From: Paracoccaceae bacterium
GTDB lineage: Bacteria > Pseudomonadota > Alphaproteobacteria > Rhodobacterales > Rhodobacteraceae
Assembly: GCA_009920225.1 (NCBI GenBank)
Contig: RGAJ01000006.1
Span: 1 to 18,933 of the forward strand
Length of the DNA stretch: 18,933 bases
Direction of reading: 5' to 3'
The translations under genes and the position numbers were made by a program. Positions 1 to 7,885 of the stretch are shown here, one piece after another. The notes beneath the pieces are model-generated. The model made no database searches. It was not told the origin of the DNA and worked only from the letters and a program-made list of their open reading frames with translations. Positions within the stretch are counted from its first letter, which is position 1, and the number at the start of each line of letters is the position of its first letter.

Positions 1-275
1 ATGATATCCATATCAGGCGATTTGATGATGCGCGGTTCGGATTGTGTTTGATGGTTATAGGATTTCACGCTGATCGTATCGACCATGCGAATATCCAATT
101 CGCGGGCGATGATCATCGCAGGGGCCATGCCGCCGCGCGTGATGGCAACAACCGCTTTCCATGCGCCTGCGTCGGGACCTTGTCCATCCAAACGCCATGC
201 AAGCGCGCGTGCGTCACGGTGCAATTGGTCCCATGACACATGAAACCCTTTTTCGTGTGGCAGACGTTCGGTCAT
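1..275 (-). CDS. gpt: Xanthine phosphoribosyltransferase, N-terminal part (cut by window start)
   Basis: The first 91 residues of a purine-salvage phosphoribosyltransferase that transfers phosphoribose from PRPP to xanthine/guanine in the cytoplasm. The visible protein begins [15 protein letters not shown] and carries the family segments [21 protein letters not shown] (about residues 43-63) and [11 protein letters not shown] (about 65-75), matching the E. coli Gpt regions SRGG...ARELGIRHVDT. The PRPP-binding loop (DDLVDTG type) would lie beyond the window edge, so the catalytic core cannot be checked. The start ATG at 275-273 overlaps the fabI stop as ATGA, so translation is probably coupled to fabI in one transcript. 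The sequence does not settle the xanthine versus guanine/hypoxanthine preference; the name rests on resemblance to Rhodobacteraceae XPRT proteins. Confidence 0.85.
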   Translation of the reverse strand, partial: MTERLPHEKGFHVSWDQLHRDARALAWRLDGQGPDAGAWKAVVAITRGGMAPAMIIARELDIRMVDTISVKSYNHQTQSEPRIIKSPDMDI

Positions 276-1096
276 TGATCTTTCCTTCCTGTGACTACGT
301 CGATATCGGGGGCGTCGACCGCCTTCATACCAACAACGTGATAGCCTGCATCGACGTGAAGGTTTTCGCCCGTGACACCAGACCCCAAATCAGACAACAG
401 ATACAATGCTGATTTGCCCACATCTTCGATTGTCACGTTGCGACGCAACGGTGAATTCAATTCGTTCCATTTCAAGATATAGCGGAAATCGCCAATCCCA
501 GACGCCGCCAATGTTTTGATGGGGCCGGCAGAGATGGCGTTCACGCGAATGTTCTTTTTGCCCAGATCTTCAGCCAGATACATGACCGACGCTTCGAGCG
601 CCGCTTTCGCAACGCCCATGACGTTGTAATGTGGCATCACCTGTTCGGCACCGTAATATGTCATTGTCAGGCAGGAACCACCGTCGGTCATCAATTTTTC
701 TGCGCGTTGTACTACGGCTGTGAAGGAATAGACCGAAATATCCATCGTCATCATGAAATTGTCACGGCTTGTGTCAGTATAGCGGCCGCGCAATTCGTTC
801 TTGTCAGAAAATCCGATGGCGTGAACGATGAAATCCAACTTGCCCCACCGTTTTTCGATTTCGTCAAACACACGATCCACTGAGGCCATATCTGTGACGT
901 CGCAATCCACCAAGAAATCGCTGCCGGTTTGCGCAGCCAAAGGCGCCACGCGTTTTTTCAATGCGTCGCCTTGGTATGAATACGCCAATTCGGCACCTGC
1001 GTCGGCACAGGCCTTTGCAATGCCCCACGCGATTGACTTATCGTTGGCAAGCCCCATGATTAGGCCACGTTTTCCAACCATTAGATTATTTGACAT
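272..1096 (-). CDS. fabI: Enoyl-[acyl-carrier-protein] reductase (NADH)
   Basis: Reduces trans-2-enoyl-ACP to acyl-ACP, the last step of each fatty-acid elongation cycle, in the cytoplasm. The protein is 274 residues, normal for FabI. It has the atypical SDR nucleotide-binding start [17 protein letters not shown] (about 11-27) and the catalytic stretch [18 protein letters not shown], giving the FabI Tyr-x6-Lys pair at Tyr157 and Lys164 plus a Tyr at 147. I chose the ATG at 1096 ([11 protein letters not shown]) because GGCGGAG lies just upstream and homologs begin this way; the reading frame extends 24 codons further upstream without family similarity. Downstream it overlaps gpt by 4 nt. It is divergent from pdxH with 113 nt between them; no convincing promoter could be picked by eye there. 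Confidence 0.95.
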   Translation of the reverse strand: MSNNLMVGKRGLIMGLANDKSIAWGIAKACADAGAELAYSYQGDALKKRVAPLAAQTGSDFLVDCDVTDMASVDRVFDEIEKRWGKLDFIVHAIGFSDKNELRGRYTDTSRDNFMMTMDISVYSFTAVVQRAEKLMTDGGSCLTMTYYGAEQVMPHYNVMGVAKAALEASVMYLAEDLGKKNIRVNAISAGPIKTLAASGIGDFRYILKWNELNSPLRRNVTIEDVGKSALYLLSDLGSGVTGENLHVDAGYHVVGMKAVDAPDIDVVTGRKDQ

Positions 1097-1209
1097 TTCG
1101 ATGTCTCCGCCCATAAAACTTTGACATGGGTTTAAAAGATGAAAACCTATGTAGCAAGACGCTATCACACTTTATCCGATTATTATCAATCTAGGCACAA
1201 GGGGTACAC

Positions 1210-1815
1210 ATGTCTGATCGTACAGGAATCTTCGCGGGGGATGACCCGTTTGCATTGGCGCGTCAGTGGATTGCTGCCGCCGAAGACGGGGAATTGAATG
1301 ATCCAAATGCGATTGCGTTATCGACCGTGGATGCGCAGGGCTTACCAAATGTGCGCATGGTGTTGTTAAAAGACATCGAAGACGATGCGTTTGTGTTTTA
1401 TACCAATTACGGCAGTGTGAAATCACAGGAATTATTATCCAGCGGCAAGGCCGCTTTTGTGTGGCATTCGAAATCGTTACGGCGCCAAATTCGTGTGCGG
1501 GGTCACGTCGAACAAGAACGCGGGCCACAAGCGGATGCCTATTATGAATCAAGATCGCTTAAAAGCCGAATTGGCGCATGGGCGTCAAAGCAATCGCAAC
1601 CCTTATCATCGCGCACCTCTTTGATGGGGGATGTTGCCGCGTTGGGGATCAAGCTTGGTCTTAACCCTCCGCGGCCCGAATTTTGGGGAGGCTGGCGTAT
1701 TTGTCCGGTTGAGATCGAATTTTGGGCCGATGGGGATTTCCGTCTGCATGATCGCTTCCGTTGGACGCGCCGCGATATTTCCGCAACATGGGACACCCAA
1801 AGGTTGTATCCATAG
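1210..1815 (+). CDS. pdxH: Pyridoxamine/pyridoxine 5'-phosphate oxidase
   Basis: FMN-dependent cytoplasmic enzyme that oxidises pyridoxamine- or pyridoxine-5'-phosphate to pyridoxal 5'-phosphate in B6 synthesis and salvage. The protein has 201 residues, close to the usual 195-220. FMN-binding segments are visible in order: [11 protein letters not shown] (45-55), [13 protein letters not shown] (63-75), RRQIRVRG (91-98) and [11 protein letters not shown] (119-129). The C-terminal dimerisation region holds [18 protein letters not shown] (155-172) and ends in [17 protein letters not shown], the classical PdxH tail. The start is supported by AAGGGG five nt before the ATG. It is transcribed away from fabI; a possible promoter for the next gene overlaps its 3' end. 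Confidence 0.96.
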   Translation: MSDRTGIFAGDDPFALARQWIAAAEDGELNDPNAIALSTVDAQGLPNVRMVLLKDIEDDAFVFYTNYGSVKSQELLSSGKAAFVWHSKSLRRQIRVRGHVEQERGPQADAYYESRSLKSRIGAWASKQSQPLSSRTSLMGDVAALGIKLGLNPPRPEFWGGWRICPVEIEFWADGDFRLHDRFRWTRRDISATWDTQRLYP

Positions 1816-1831
1816 ATTTAATTCGTATAAA
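1804..1831 (+). promoter_or_regulatory. Possible sigma-70 promoter for the cold-shock gene
   Basis: TTGTAT (1804-1809) and TATAAA (1826-1831) are separated by 16 nt. It overlaps the last codons of pdxH and would start RNA near 1838, just before the palindrome at 1843-1857. By-eye call. Confidence 0.35.
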
Positions 1832-1842
1832 TGCGGGAAAAA

Positions 1843-1857
1843 TTCATGTAACATGAA
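1843..1857. promoter_or_regulatory. Perfect 7-1-7 palindrome, possible operator
   Basis: TTCATGT-A-ACATGAA is a perfect inverted repeat with a one-base centre. It lies between the possible promoter at 1804-1831 and the cold-shock gene, close to the predicted transcription start. Two 7-base half-sites around one base suit a dimeric regulator; it does not match the FnrL (TTGAT-N4-ATCAA) or LexA sites known to me in this group. The regulator is unknown. Confidence 0.3.
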
Positions 1858-1954
1858 CTTAAATATCAGTCTCAAAAGGATATATTTAGTTGCATTAGTA
1901 TTAAATATGGAGCATCAACAGGTAGAACTGGGGCGACTAATTGTGGTGTAGTAC

Positions 1955-2470
1955 GTGATACAGCAAACATTAAAAGAAATATCTGGTGTGGTTAAATGGT
2001 TCGATCCAGTAAAGGGCTTTGGGTTTATCGTGGCCGATGAAACGCATACAGACATTTTGCTTCATGCAAATGTTTTACGTAACTTTGGCCAAAGCTCGAT
2101 TGCGGATGGCACGCGGATCATCTTCTTTGCGCAAGAAACCTCGCGCGGGATGCAGGCGACGAGCGTGATTTCCATTGACCCCCCTGAGACCTATTTTATG
2201 GGCCTGAGCGATTTCGAAGACGTTGACCCAAATGTTTTGGCATCGCTGAAAATGGAGCCAGCCCGTGTTAAGTGGTTTGACAAATCAAAAGGATTTGGGT
2301 TTGCAAACGTTTGGGGTGGATCTGATGACATCTTCGTGCATATCGAAGTCTTGCGCCGTTCTGGTCTAGCTGATTTAAGTGCAGGTGAGGCCATCACATT
2401 GCGTGTCATGGATGGCAAGCGTGGTAAGATGGCGGCCGAAGTATGTACGTGGGAAAGTGTCTGCAAATAA
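1955..2470 (+). CDS. Tandem cold-shock-domain protein
   Basis: A 171-residue protein with two cold-shock domains, the arrangement typical of alphaproteobacterial Csp proteins; it probably binds single-stranded RNA/DNA as a chaperone. Domain 1 (about 10-73) has VVKWFDPVKGFGFI and DILLHANVL; domain 2 (about 102-168) has RVKWFDKSKGFGFA and DIFVHIEVL, so both carry the RNP1 (KGFGF) and RNP2 motifs. A linker rich in acidic residues (about 80-100) joins them. The GTG at 1955 is taken as start because an in-frame TAG lies at 1949-1951, only three nt upstream; no good Shine-Dalgarno precedes it, and a GTG at 1988 is the alternative. The end overlaps the DUF192 gene by 28 nt, so the two are probably cotranscribed. 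Confidence 0.9.
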   Translation: MIQQTLKEISGVVKWFDPVKGFGFIVADETHTDILLHANVLRNFGQSSIADGTRIIFFAQETSRGMQATSVISIDPPETYFMGLSDFEDVDPNVLASLKMEPARVKWFDKSKGFGFANVWGGSDDIFVHIEVLRRSGLADLSAGEAITLRVMDGKRGKMAAEVCTWESVCK

Positions 2471-2919
2471 TCATCGCACTTGTATGCGTCTTTGCGGCGC
2501 AGATGAGCTTTGCCGAGTGTTCAAACGACACGCTGCGCATTCGTCACGATCGCGGAACGGTTAAGTTTTCGGTCGAGCTTGCACAATCCCCACAAGAACA
2601 TGCCGTCGGTTTAATGAATCGCGAGAGCATGCCGTCAGGTCACGGCATGCTTTTTTTATATCCCACACCCAGACCCGTTCATTTCTGGATGCGCAATACG
2701 TTCATTCCTTTGGATATTCTTTTTATCGACGCAACAGGGGTGATCGCGAAAGTCCATCACAACGCAACGCCATTGGACGAAACACCAATTCCAAGTGATG
2801 CGATGATCCAATATGTATTAGAGATTAACGCCGGGCTTGCAAAAAAGTACAGAATTTCAAAAGGGGCGCAAATCCAACACCCGTTGATTTTAACTACTCC
2901 CGTTTGGCCCTGTCATTAA
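2443..2919 (+). CDS. Secreted DUF192 family protein
   Basis: A 158-residue exported protein of the DUF192 family, whose biochemical role is not established. A signal peptide spans about residues 1-24 (hydrophobic [12 protein letters not shown], cleavage near MSFA|ECS). The family signature follows: [19 protein letters not shown] (53-71), [16 protein letters not shown] (81-96) and the later [14 protein letters not shown]. The start at 2443 lies inside the cold-shock gene in another frame; a GTG at 2449 would cost only two residues. The overlap implies translational coupling with the cold-shock gene. Oddity: codons 62-71 form a 9-bp hairpin followed by seven T, listed separately as a possible internal terminator. 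Confidence 0.88.
   Translation: MYVGKCLQIIIALVCVFAAQMSFAECSNDTLRIRHDRGTVKFSVELAQSPQEHAVGLMNRESMPSGHGMLFLYPTPRPVHFWMRNTFIPLDILFIDATGVIAKVHHNATPLDETPIPSDAMIQYVLEINAGLAKKYRISKGAQIQHPLILTTPVWPCH
2627..2657 (+). terminator. Intrinsic-terminator-like hairpin inside the DUF192 coding sequence
   Basis: GCATGCCGT (2627-2635), a six-base loop (2636-2641) and ACGGCATGC (2642-2650) form a perfect 9-bp stem followed directly by seven T (2651-2657). The preceding A at 2626 can also pair with the first T. It matches a textbook Rho-independent terminator but sits about 180 nt into the gene. The stem partly reflects the conserved residues MP...GMLF, so chance is possible. Confidence 0.45.
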
Positions 2920-2993
2920 ATTCAAAAAAATTTTGAAAATTCGCGAAATTACTCTTTTCAATTCCCACAGCTTTGTTTAGACACGCCGCAAGT

Positions 2994-3070
2994 CGGGGCG
3001 TAGCGCAGTCTGGTAGCGCACCTGTTTTGGGTACAGGGGGTCGCAAGTTCGAATCTTGCCGTCCCGACCA
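2994..3070 (+). tRNA. tRNA-Pro (anticodon TGG)
   Basis: A complete 77-nt tRNA including the encoded CCA. The acceptor arm CGGGGCG pairs with CGTCCCG (one G-T pair); the D stem is GCGC/GCGC; the anticodon stem CCTGT/ACAGG (3021-3025/3033-3037) holds loop TTTGGGT with anticodon TGG at 3028-3030; the T arm is GCAAG-TTCGAAT-CTTGC (3043-3059). The discriminator A is followed by CCA at 3068-3070. The layout matches E. coli tRNA-Pro. A weak TTTAGA at 2976-2981 is the only -10-like element seen upstream. No integrase or duplicated 3' end was found, so there is no sign that it serves as an integration site here. Confidence 0.97.
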
Positions 3071-3098
3071 CTTCTCTTGAAAATGTAAGTGGCGACTT

Positions 3099-3134
3099 CA
3101 TCATACATCACCTTGATGTGATGATGTGATTTTT
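3099..3134 (+). terminator. Likely terminator of tRNA-Pro
   Basis: CATCAT (3099-3104) + ACATCA (3105-3110) pair with TGATGT (3114-3119) + ATGATG (3121-3126), giving 12 base pairs with one bulged G at 3120 and a CCT loop. TTTTT follows at 3130-3134. The stem is AT-rich, so termination may be moderate. Confidence 0.5.
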
Positions 3135-3327
3135 GCACGGTTTTCACCTTTTCCTCCTTGGACAAACAACTTGTGCTTCAGCGACAGAGAAAAAATTTTT
3201 TCCTAACATTCGGGTATGATTGTGCCAGTTGTGAATCACTTTTTGATCCGTTTGACATCGCGCAAAAAAACAAGTCCGTTGTGTAAGCCGCCAAAAATAC
3301 AAGAAAAAAAATTTGTGGCAAACAAAG

Positions 3328-3357
3328 GTTAATAGTCGTTAACTTTTGTTAACGGCT
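3328..3357. promoter_or_regulatory. Three GTTAA motifs at exact 10-bp spacing (CtrA-like half-sites?)
   Basis: GTTAA occurs at 3328-3332, 3338-3342 and 3348-3352, one helical turn apart. The last two copies sit in a perfect inverted repeat, CGTTAAC-TTTT-GTTAACG (3337-3354). Neighbouring TTAA cores are six bases apart, close to but not equal to the canonical CtrA site TTAA-N7-TTAAC. It could bind CtrA or another dimeric regulator and tie nrdJ expression to the cell cycle; this is inference. Confidence 0.35.
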
Positions 3358-3428
3358 TTTCGCGTTAGGATCGTCAAGACCAAGGATGCAAAAGATAGAA
3401 AAAAAATCCGTTGACCCTGTATAGTTTT

Positions 3429-3444
3429 TTACGTCAGGTTGTGT
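3429..3444. promoter_or_regulatory. Upstream, weaker NrdR-like box
   Basis: TTACGTCAGGTTGTGT matches the NrdR consensus (acaCwATATAtwGtgt) mainly in its right half, about 10 of 16. It begins exactly 32 bp before the strong box at 3461, which is three helical turns, the spacing usual for NrdR box pairs. Confidence 0.4.
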
Positions 3445-3460
3445 GCAGCAACAGGGAGTG

Positions 3461-3476
3461 CCACAATATCTAGTGT
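3461..3476. promoter_or_regulatory. NrdR box upstream of nrdJ
   Basis: CCACAATATCTAGTGT fits the NrdR repressor consensus at about 14 of 16 positions, including the central AATAT and the right half TAGTGT. It lies 94 nt before the nrdJ start codon. NrdR represses ribonucleotide reductase genes when dATP is high, so this is the expected regulator. Confidence 0.65.
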
Positions 3477-3570
3477 GCAGTTAGTCGATTGAAACACCAC
3501 AGGAGTATTCAAGAGACATGTAATTTTGTGCGGCGCTTTCCCTCTAAACCAAAGAGCAAGAGCAAAAGAC

Positions 3571-6500
3571 ATGAAAATTGAGCGCAAGTTTACACATGCA
3601 GGCAGCGACGCCTATGCGTCTATTGAATTCACGCTGACCTCGTCGGAAATACGCAATCCAAATGGCAAAGTGGTCTTTCACCTCGAGAACGTCGAAGTTC
3701 CGAAATCATGGTCCCAAGTCGCCGCGGATGTGATCGCACAAAAATATTTCCGCAAGGCAGGCGTCCCAAGCGAGGTCAAGCGGATCAAGGAAAAGGGCGT
3801 GCCTGAATTCCTATGGCGTTCGGTTCCGGCCGCGGCCGATACGCCGATGGGCGGCGAAACCTCGGCTAAGCAGGTGTTTGATCGTTTGGCGGGGGCTTGG
3901 ACATATTGGGGCTGGAAAGGCGGGTATTTCACAACCGAATCTGATGCCCGCGCGTATTTTGATGAAATGCGTTATATGCTCGCCAAACAAATGTCTGCGC
4001 CCAACAGTCCGCAGTGGTTCAATACGGGCCTGCATTGGGCGTATGGAATCGATGGCCCAGGTCAGGGGCATTATTATGTTGATTATAAATCTGGCGTGCT
4101 GACGAAATCAGACAGCGCTTACGAACATCCACAACCACACGCGTGTTTCATTCAATCGGTCAGCGATGATTTGGTGAATGAGGGTGGGATCATGGATCTT
4201 TGGGTGCGCGAGGCCCGATTGTTCAAATACGGATCCGGAACAGGCACAAATTTTTCAAGCCTGCGCGGGGATGGTGAAAAACTCTCTGGCGGCGGCGCAT
4301 CCAGCGGTTTGATGGGCTTCTTAAAGATCGGGGACCGCGCAGCGGGCGCGATCAAATCCGGTGGGACCACACGACGCGCCGCGAAAATGGTGATTTGCGA
4401 TGCGGATCATCCGGATATCCAAGAGTTTATCAATTGGAAGGTAAAAGAAGAACAAAAGGTTGCGTCGATTGTCGCGGGATCCAAGATGCACAAACAGCGT
4501 CTGAGCGAAATTTTTGACGCAATCCGCTTGTGGGATGGATCAACCGAAGACGCGGTTGATCCTGTAAAAAATACGGCCCTCAAAGCCGCGATCAGAGAGG
4601 CAAAAAAGGTCGCAATCCCAGAGACATATGTAAAGCGCGTGTTGGATTACGCGCGCCAAGGGTTCACAAGCATCGAATTCCCGACCTATGACACGGATTG
4701 GGACTCTGAGGCATATGCATCAGTTTCGGGGCAAAATTCCAACAACTCGATCCGCGTGACAGATGCATTTCTCAAGGCGGTTGAAGAGGATGCAGATTGG
4801 AACCTGACCAATCGCACCGACGGCAGCGTTGCCAAAACGATCAAAGCGCGGGATTTGTGGGATGATGTTGGCCATGCGGCATGGGCGTGTGCCGATCCAG
4901 GTATCCAATTCCATGATACGATCAATGCATGGCATACCTGTCCTGAGGATGGCGAAATTCGCGGATCAAACCCCTGTTCGGAATATATGTTCTTGGACGA
5001 TACGGCGTGTAACCTTGCGTCTATGAACCTTTTGACATTCTTGAAAGAGGGCGTGTTCCAAGCGGATGAGTACACGCATGCAATCCGCCTGTGGACGCTG
5101 ACACTGGAAATTTCCGTCATGATGGCGCAATTCCCATCCAAAGAAATTGCACAGCGGTCCTTTGATTTCCGGACTCTTGGTTTGGGCTATGCCAATATCG
5201 GCGGTTTGCTCATGAACCTTGGTCTGGGATATGACAGCGCCGAAGGCCGCGCCTTGTGTGCGGCACTGACCGCGATCCTGACAGGCGTGTCCTATGCAAC
5301 CTCGGCGGAAATTGCGGGGGAATTGGGCGCATTCCCGGGATATGAAAAGAACGCACAACATATGCTTCGGGTTATTCGCAATCACCGTCGTGCGGCCTAT
5401 GGGCAGGCCAATGGGTATGAAAACCTATCGGTGCAGCCTGTGCCGTTGGATGTGGCGGGCTGCGCGGATAAATCCTTGGTCGCGTTGGCGCAAAAGGCGT
5501 GGGATGATGCCTTGGCATTGGGGGAAATGCATGGCTACCGCAATGCGCAAGTGTCGGTCATTGCACCCACGGGTACAATTGGTTTGGTGATGGATTGTGA
5601 CACAACAGGGATTGAACCCGACTTTGCGCTGGTTAAATTCAAAAAGCTTGCGGGCGGCGGATATTTCAAAATTATCAACCGCTCGGTTCCTGCTGCGTTG
5701 GAAAACCTTGGGTATTCCACCGCGCAGATCGAAGAAATCATTTCTTATGCGGTGGGGCATGCGTCATTGGGGAATGCGCCTGCGATCAATCCAACCAGTT
5801 TGATCGGAAATGGATTTGGCCCAACCGAAATCGCCAAGGTCGAGGGCGCTTTGGCGCAAGCGTTTGATATTCGTTTTGTGTTCAATCAATGGACCCTTGG
5901 AACCGAATTCTGCACCGATGTGTTGGGGATCCCTGCGGCCAAGTTGAATGACGCAAGCTTTGATTTGTTGCGTCATCTCGGATATTCTCGGGCCGAAATT
6001 GATGCCGCGAATGATCATGTCTGTGGCACGATGACCTTGGAAGGCGCGCCGCATCTCAAGCCCGAACATCTGTCGATTTTTGACTGTGCAAACCCGTGCG
6101 GTAAAAAAGGAAAACGTTATCTTTCCGTCAACAGCCACATTGACATGATGGCCGCGGCACAATCCTTCATATCAGGGGCGATTTCCAAAACCATCAACAT
6201 GGCAAATTCCGCGACGATCGAAGATTGCCAAAAGGCATATGAACGCTCATGGGCTTTGGGGGTAAAGGCGAACGCGCTTTATCGTGATGGATCAAAGCTG
6301 TCGCAACCCTTGGCCGCTGCGTTGATCGAAGATGATGAGGATGCTGCCGAAATCCTTGAAACGGGAACGCCACCGCAAAAGGCAGCTGTGATTGCCGAAA
6401 AGATCATCGAGAAGGTGATCGTCAAAGAGGTGATCAAATCGCATCGCGAAAAAATGCCAGAGCGCCGCAAAGGATATACGCAAAAGGCCGTTGTTGGTGG

Positions 6501-7188
6501 GCACAAGGTGTATCTGCGCACTGGTGAATATTCCGATGGGTCTTTGGGCGAAATCTTTATCGATATGCATAAAGAGGGCGCAGGCTTTCGTGCCATGATG
6601 AACAACTTTGCCATCGCGGTGTCGGTTGGCTTGCAATATGGCGTGCCGCTCGAAGAATTTGTGGATGCCTTTACCTTTACCAAATTCGAACCCTCGGGGA
6701 TGGTGCAGGGCAATGACAGCATCAAAAACGCGACCTCGATCCTTGATTATATTTTCCGCGAATTGGCGGTTAGTTATTTGGATCGCACCGATTTGGCCCA
6801 TGTCAAACCAGAAGGTGCAAGTTTCGACGATTTGGGGCGTGGCGAAGAAGAACGCGCATCGAACCACACCGACGTCAGCGAAGACAGGGCAAACAAATCC
6901 CTTGCCATGTTACGCTCTGTCAGTTCGACAGGGTATTTGCGCAAACGTCTTCCGCAAGAATTGTTGGATCTGCAAACCTCGACGGCTGCGATCAGCGCGG
7001 GCGCCATGGTTGCCGAACGTACGACGGCCGCAGTGGCAGAGGCGATTGCCCCCGTGGACGAACGCACAAAGGCGAAAATGCAAGGATACGAAGGCGACCC
7101 GTGTGGCGATTGCGGAAACTATACGTTGGTGCGCAACGGCACTTGTATGAAATGCAACACCTGCGGCGCAACAAGCGGGTGCAGTTAA
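3571..7188 (+). CDS. nrdJ: Class II (adenosylcobalamin-dependent) ribonucleoside reductase
   Basis: Makes deoxyribonucleotides from ribonucleotides using adenosylcobalamin to generate the thiyl radical, so it works with or without oxygen. The protein has 1205 residues, the long alphaproteobacterial NrdJ form. Expected active-site residues are present: Cys192 (PHACF), the NPCSE motif with Asn467, Cys469 and Glu471, and Cys480 (DDTAC), spaced as in the Thermotoga enzyme. [20 protein letters not shown] follows in the barrel. The C-terminal tail has Cys1178, 1181, 1192, 1195, 1198 and 1204, a zinc/redox-type cysteine cluster. I chose the ATG at 3571 ([20 protein letters not shown]); the frame stays open to a TTG at 3526 but those 15 residues look non-homologous. 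The Shine-Dalgarno is weak. NrdR-like boxes precede it and a strong terminator follows. Confidence 0.97.
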   Translation: MKIERKFTHAGSDAYASIEFTLTSSEIRNPNGKVVFHLENVEVPKSWSQVAADVIAQKYFRKAGVPSEVKRIKEKGVPEFLWRSVPAAADTPMGGETSAKQVFDRLAGAWTYWGWKGGYFTTESDARAYFDEMRYMLAKQMSAPNSPQWFNTGLHWAYGIDGPGQGHYYVDYKSGVLTKSDSAYEHPQPHACFIQSVSDDLVNEGGIMDLWVREARLFKYGSGTGTNFSSLRGDGEKLSGGGASSGLMGFLKIGDRAAGAIKSGGTTRRAAKMVICDADHPDIQEFINWKVKEEQKVASIVAGSKMHKQRLSEIFDAIRLWDGSTEDAVDPVKNTALKAAIREAKKVAIPETYVKRVLDYARQGFTSIEFPTYDTDWDSEAYASVSGQNSNNSIRVTDAFLKAVEEDADWNLTNRTDGSVAKTIKARDLWDDVGHAAWACADPGIQFHDTINAWHTCPEDGEIRGSNPCSEYMFLDDTACNLASMNLLTFLKEGVFQADEYTHAIRLWTLTLEISVMMAQFPSKEIAQRSFDFRTLGLGYANIGGLLMNLGLGYDSAEGRALCAALTAILTGVSYATSAEIAGELGAFPGYEKNAQHMLRVIRNHRRAAYGQANGYENLSVQPVPLDVAGCADKSLVALAQKAWDDALALGEMHGYRNAQVSVIAPTGTIGLVMDCDTTGIEPDFALVKFKKLAGGGYFKIINRSVPAALENLGYSTAQIEEIISYAVGHASLGNAPAINPTSLIGNGFGPTEIAKVEGALAQAFDIRFVFNQWTLGTEFCTDVLGIPAAKLNDASFDLLRHLGYSRAEIDAANDHVCGTMTLEGAPHLKPEHLSIFDCANPCGKKGKRYLSVNSHIDMMAAAQSFISGAISKTINMANSATIEDCQKAYERSWALGVKANALYRDGSKLSQPLAAALIEDDEDAAEILETGTPPQKAAVIAEKIIEKVIVKEVIKSHREKMPERRKGYTQKAVVGGHKVYLRTGEYSDGSLGEIFIDMHKEGAGFRAMMNNFAIAVSVGLQYGVPLEEFVDAFTFTKFEPSGMVQGNDSIKNATSILDYIFRELAVSYLDRTDLAHVKPEGASFDDLGRGEEERASNHTDVSEDRANKSLAMLRSVSSTGYLRKRLPQELLDLQTSTAAISAGAMVAERTTAAVAEAIAPVDERTKAKMQGYEGDPCGDCGNYTLVRNGTCMKCNTCGATSGCS

Positions 7189-7194
7189 TCGGTC

Positions 7195-7219
7195 AAGGGG
7201 GGCGGTGCGCTGCCCCCTT
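7195..7219 (+). other. GC-rich stem-loop just after nrdJ
   Basis: AAGGGGG (7195-7201) plus C7203 pair with GCCCCCTT (7212-7219), with one bulged G and an eight-base loop. No T run follows, so it is more likely an RNA 3'-end stabiliser or chance structure than a terminator. Confidence 0.35.
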
Positions 7220-7286
7220 AACGACGTTCAAGCCGCAGGCATGAGAATTCCGAGCGGTACAATGACAGAGCTTGGACGGCGAAACT

Positions 7287-7315
7287 GGGTCCCCATTGCG
7301 TGGGGGCCCATTTTT
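7287..7315 (+). terminator. Intrinsic terminator of nrdJ
   Basis: GGGTCCCC (7287-7294), loop ATTGCGT, GGGGGCCC (7302-7309), then A and TTTTT (7311-7315). The 8-bp stem is very GC-rich with one T-G pair. The T run touches the stop codon of the convergent Lrp-type gene (7314-7316). There is no T run on the other strand, so it acts on plus-strand RNA. Confidence 0.8.
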
Positions 7316-7769
7316 ATATCGGCAGCTCGGTCGTTGATTTGATCTCTTCCATCACAAAAGACGCGGAGACATCTGAAAAATTGATGTTTTTTGTGAGCCG
7401 TTGGTACAGATGATCATATGCTTTCATATCCCGCACCCACGCATGGATCAGATAATCCAAATCGCCTGACATCCGATGAACGGCCGTGATTTCGGGAATG
7501 GACTGTGTGATTTGAGCGAATTTTTTGGCCCAGTCTGATGAATGTTGGGCAGTCTTGATTTGGATAAAAACTTGTAGCCCCAAACCCAATGTCTCTGGAT
7601 CCATCAAGGCGACACGTTTGCGAATAAATCCACGGTCTTCTAACATCTTGATGCGTCGCCAACAGGCGTTGCGCGACAGGTTCACGCGTTCGGAAATATC
7701 CTCTAACGCGGTTGTGCAGTCTTGTTGCAATATTCGTAATATTGCGCCATCTATCAAATCAATTCCCAT
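7314..7769 (-). CDS. Lrp/AsnC family transcriptional regulator
   Basis: A 151-residue DNA-binding regulator of the feast/famine family, usually responsive to an amino acid. The N-terminal helix-turn-helix covers about residues 3-52 (IDLIDGAILRILQQD, LEDISERVNLSRNACWRRIKMLEDRGFI); the C-terminal RAM ligand/oligomerisation domain covers about 66-141 and includes TAVHRMSGDLDYLIHAWVRDMKAY. The ATG at 7769 is preceded by AAAGGTG, a good ribosome binding site. The gene is convergent with nrdJ and divergent from the small ORF at 7886, with 116 nt between. Lrp-type regulators often control the divergent neighbour, which would make the small ORF its target; this is inference, and the effector cannot be told from sequence. 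Confidence 0.92.
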   Translation of the reverse strand: MGIDLIDGAILRILQQDCTTALEDISERVNLSRNACWRRIKMLEDRGFIRKRVALMDPETLGLGLQVFIQIKTAQHSSDWAKKFAQITQSIPEITAVHRMSGDLDYLIHAWVRDMKAYDHLYQRLTKNINFSDVSASFVMEEIKSTTELPI

Positions 7770-7852
7770 TAATTCACCTTTTGTTCGGATTATGTCACAC
7801 AGAAACTAACATAATTGGTTTAAAATGGGAAATCTTTTCATCCCGCCTCGAT

Positions 7853-7858
7853 TATAAT
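7853..7858 (+). promoter_or_regulatory. Consensus -10 element before the small ORF
   Basis: A perfect TATAAT lies 27 nt before the ATG at 7886. No good -35 is visible at 16-18 nt, so activation by the divergent Lrp-type regulator is possible. Confidence 0.4.
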
Positions 7859-7885
7859 GACCACAACATCATGAGGAGGATGACC

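Larger units (their letters stand above)
3135..3570 (+). other. Gene-free upstream region of nrdJ
   Basis: No credible gene lies here. The stretch is A/T-tract rich: a 14-base palindrome GAAAAAATTTTTTC at 3189-3202 and further A runs near 3265, 3304 and 3400, which may bend the DNA. It contains the phased GTTAA triplet (3328-3352) and two NrdR-like boxes (3429-3444, 3461-3476), listed separately. An AGGAG at 3501-3505 is followed 12 nt later by ATG-TAA (3518-3523), a start codon directly followed by a stop. TTGACC at 3411-3416 lacks a matching -10. I found no cobalamin riboswitch: the B12-box consensus is absent. Confidence 0.6.

Noticed and set aside
2994..3070. tRNA-Pro as a mobile-element attachment site
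   Set aside because: No integrase gene and no repeat of the tRNA 3' end seen in the window.
2977..3165. Minus-strand ORF containing [23 protein letters not shown]
   Set aside because: It is the antisense translation of tRNA-Pro, a well-known spurious hypothetical protein.
3071..3570. Cobalamin riboswitch before the B12-dependent reductase
   Set aside because: Looked for the B12 box and the conserved core; only a chance GCCAC is present.
7242..7346. Short plus-strand ORF after nrdJ (MRIPSGTMTELGRRNWV...)
   Set aside because: It spans the nrdJ terminator and runs into the convergent regulator; no ribosome site.
7811..7835. Full -35 element for the small ORF promoter
   Set aside because: No TTGACA-like hexamer at 16-18 nt from the TATAAT; only the -10 is reported.
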